Below, piece after piece: positions 4,417 to 5,167 of a DNA stretch of 5,167 nucleotides. Each line of letters begins with the position of its first letter. The stretch's first letter is position 1. Position numbers and translations under genes: made by a program. The stretch is taken from assembly GCA_002733465.1 (NCBI GenBank), contig NVVT01000014.1, positions 47,929-53,095 on the forward strand. The letters run 5' to 3'. The stretch comes from Kangiella sp. GTDB lineage: Bacteria; Pseudomonadota; Gammaproteobacteria; Enterobacterales; Kangiellaceae. A model generated the notes under the pieces. That model did not search any database. It was given only the letters and a program-made list of their open reading frames with translations, and had not been told where the DNA came from.

Positions 4417-4920
4417 TTAGACTTTTGAGCGAACAGCCTGAAACTCGAGCTCAGCTTTAGTGGCAAGTTTCAAAACTGCTCTACACAGATTTTCAAAGCT
4501 GTTTAAACATATATTTAACTCGTATGTCAGTATTTTAAAATGTCCTAGTGGAATATTTTCTGAATTCCACTCTATGAATAACTCATTAGAGTTTGCGCAA
4601 GTATGCGCGTACGCGGTATTTCTCAATCTTTTTATTTCCTCATGCAGGTTAAAAAGATGTTCTGGAATGTCATTTTCATTGAATAGAAGCGGGCGTTCCG
4701 CGACCTGCTCTGTCCCGAAATTACCTGAAAAAGGACGAGCATATGAAACCACCGCAGCCGTTTCAAGCGCTTGTCTAATTACTTTATCCGTAGGCTCTTC
4801 TCTAAGCTTTTCAACAAAAGAGAGGGCTTGCTTAATGTCGTTACTCGAGAGAATTATCCTTAGATGCCTTTTCTTACCTTTTTCAAGGTCAAAATTCTCT
4901 TTATTTTGTTTAGTAGTCAC
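4417..4920 (-). CDS. HEPN-like protein, possible RNase or defence factor
   Basis: I recognise no named gene. The 167-residue protein is mostly helical by appearance and has IKRLRNTAYAHT (96-107), in which R100 and H106 make an Rx5H motif in the HEPN range (Rx4-6H, usually with Asn after Arg). In HEPN RNases this pair cuts RNA. VSYARPFSGNFG (58-69) upstream of it recalls AbiU2-like and related HEPN families, where an ARPF-type segment precedes the motif. Residues 1-20 are charged. The start is GTG (4918-4920), supported by GGAG at 4928-4931, seven bases upstream. No antitoxin gene is adjacent: the next gene ends 175 bases upstream. It lies inside the putative integrated element, which fits a defence cargo. 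Function remains inference. Confidence 0.65.
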   Translation of the reverse strand: MTTKQNKENFDLEKGKKRHLRIILSSNDIKQALSFVEKLREEPTDKVIRQALETAAVVSYARPFSGNFGTEQVAERPLLFNENDIPEHLFNLHEEIKRLRNTAYAHTCANSNELFIEWNSENIPLGHFKILTYELNICLNSFENLCRAVLKLATKAELEFQAVRSKV

Positions 4921-5014
4921 AAGCTTTCTCCAAAAGTCCCTCTTATTGCCAGAAATAGAACTTGTGTCTATTCATGCTCCAATAAAAACATGTTTGACGT
5001 TAAAGATTATCAAA

Positions 5015-5068
5015 CGGTTCTAGAGATAAGTTTTCTAATCTCTTTGTACCGTCAAGTAACCGTGTCAA
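5015..5068 (-). promoter_or_regulatory. Promoter/operator region of the HEPN-like gene
   Basis: CGGT (5015-5018) and AGAGAT (5022-5027) are mirrored by ATCTCT (5038-5043) and ACCG (5048-5051), an interrupted inverted repeat around a ten-base centre. Beside it the minus strand reads TTGACACGGT (5059-5068) and TTGACGGT (5048-5055), two imperfect direct copies, each able to serve as a -35 box. Neither has a good -10 at 16-18 bases. A further pair, GTTTGA (4992-4997) and TCAAAC (5010-5015), adjoins. This density of repeats upstream of the gene suggests operators. Confidence 0.35.
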
Positions 5069-5095
5069 AGAAGTCTACACCTTACAACAGGTGAA

Positions 5096-5167
5096 TCAAA
5101 CCTGCCCGCCCACTCCTTTAAACTTATCAACAAAATCAGCAATTTTTTGGAACACGTTTTGTTTTTT
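5096..5167 (-). CDS. C-terminal end of an unidentified gene (partial)
   Basis: From the window edge the minus strand is open for 23 codons to a TGA at 5096-5098. The peptide begins KKQNVFQKIADF and ends FKGVGGQV. It looks like genuine coding sequence with an amphipathic helix, but is too short to identify. The gene lies upstream of, and in the same direction as, the HEPN-like gene, 175 bases away. Right after the stop is a small hairpin, CACCT (5078-5082) with AGGTG (5089-5093), without a T-run, so termination there is doubtful. Confidence 0.55.
   Translation of the reverse strand, partial: KKQNVFQKIADFVDKFKGVGGQV

Noticed and set aside
4460..5023. Plus-strand open frame of 187 codons opposite the HEPN-like gene
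   Set aside because: It is antisense to a gene with a good ribosome binding site and a HEPN-like motif. Its product is rich in Ser, Leu and Cys without recognisable motifs, as expected for a shadow frame.

Overview
The window looks like chromosomal DNA of an AT-rich gammaproteobacterium. The grounds are a FabA-type unsaturated fatty acid dehydratase gene with apparent FadR and FabR (YijC) operators in front of it, a following gene that begins like fabB, and a YcfD/RoxA-type ribosomal oxygenase. I cannot name the genus from the sequence.

Left part (1-2711). fabA lies on the minus strand and is followed, after 81 bases, by a ribosome binding site and the first codons of what is probably fabB. 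Divergent from fabA is a plus-strand group. First comes roxA (ycfD), a JmjC/cupin oxygenase expected to hydroxylate an arginine of ribosomal protein uL16. A GNAT acetyltransferase overlaps its stop codon by one base. After about 100 bases comes a conserved PLD-like protein of the kind often found next to this acetyltransferase. The fabA/roxA divergent region holds a FadR-like site where an activator of fabA should sit, and a near-perfect FabR palindrome that lies over the predicted start of a roxA-directed promoter. Both roxA and the acetyltransferase gene carry in-frame 15-bp tandem repeats, giving related pentapeptide runs outside the conserved domains.

Middle part (2712-4134). The PLD-like gene converges on a minus-strand, single-domain class III nucleotidyl cyclase that keeps both metal aspartates but has Lys at the usual transition-state Arg position. 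Upstream of the cyclase is a strong minus-strand terminator that belongs to a tRNA.

Right part (4143-5167). Immediately upstream of that terminator is the 3' part of a tRNA-Arg(ACG) gene, from the anticodon loop through CCA, without any 5' half. This is the usual scar of an element integrated into a tRNA gene: a displaced 3' end that keeps the original terminator. On this reading everything to the right is mobile or island DNA. It contains 10-bp direct repeats near the att core, a GTG-started gene for a HEPN-like protein (possible defence or toxin function), a regulatory-looking intergenic region, and the last 23 codons of another minus-strand gene. The intact tRNA-Arg and an integrase would lie beyond the right edge.
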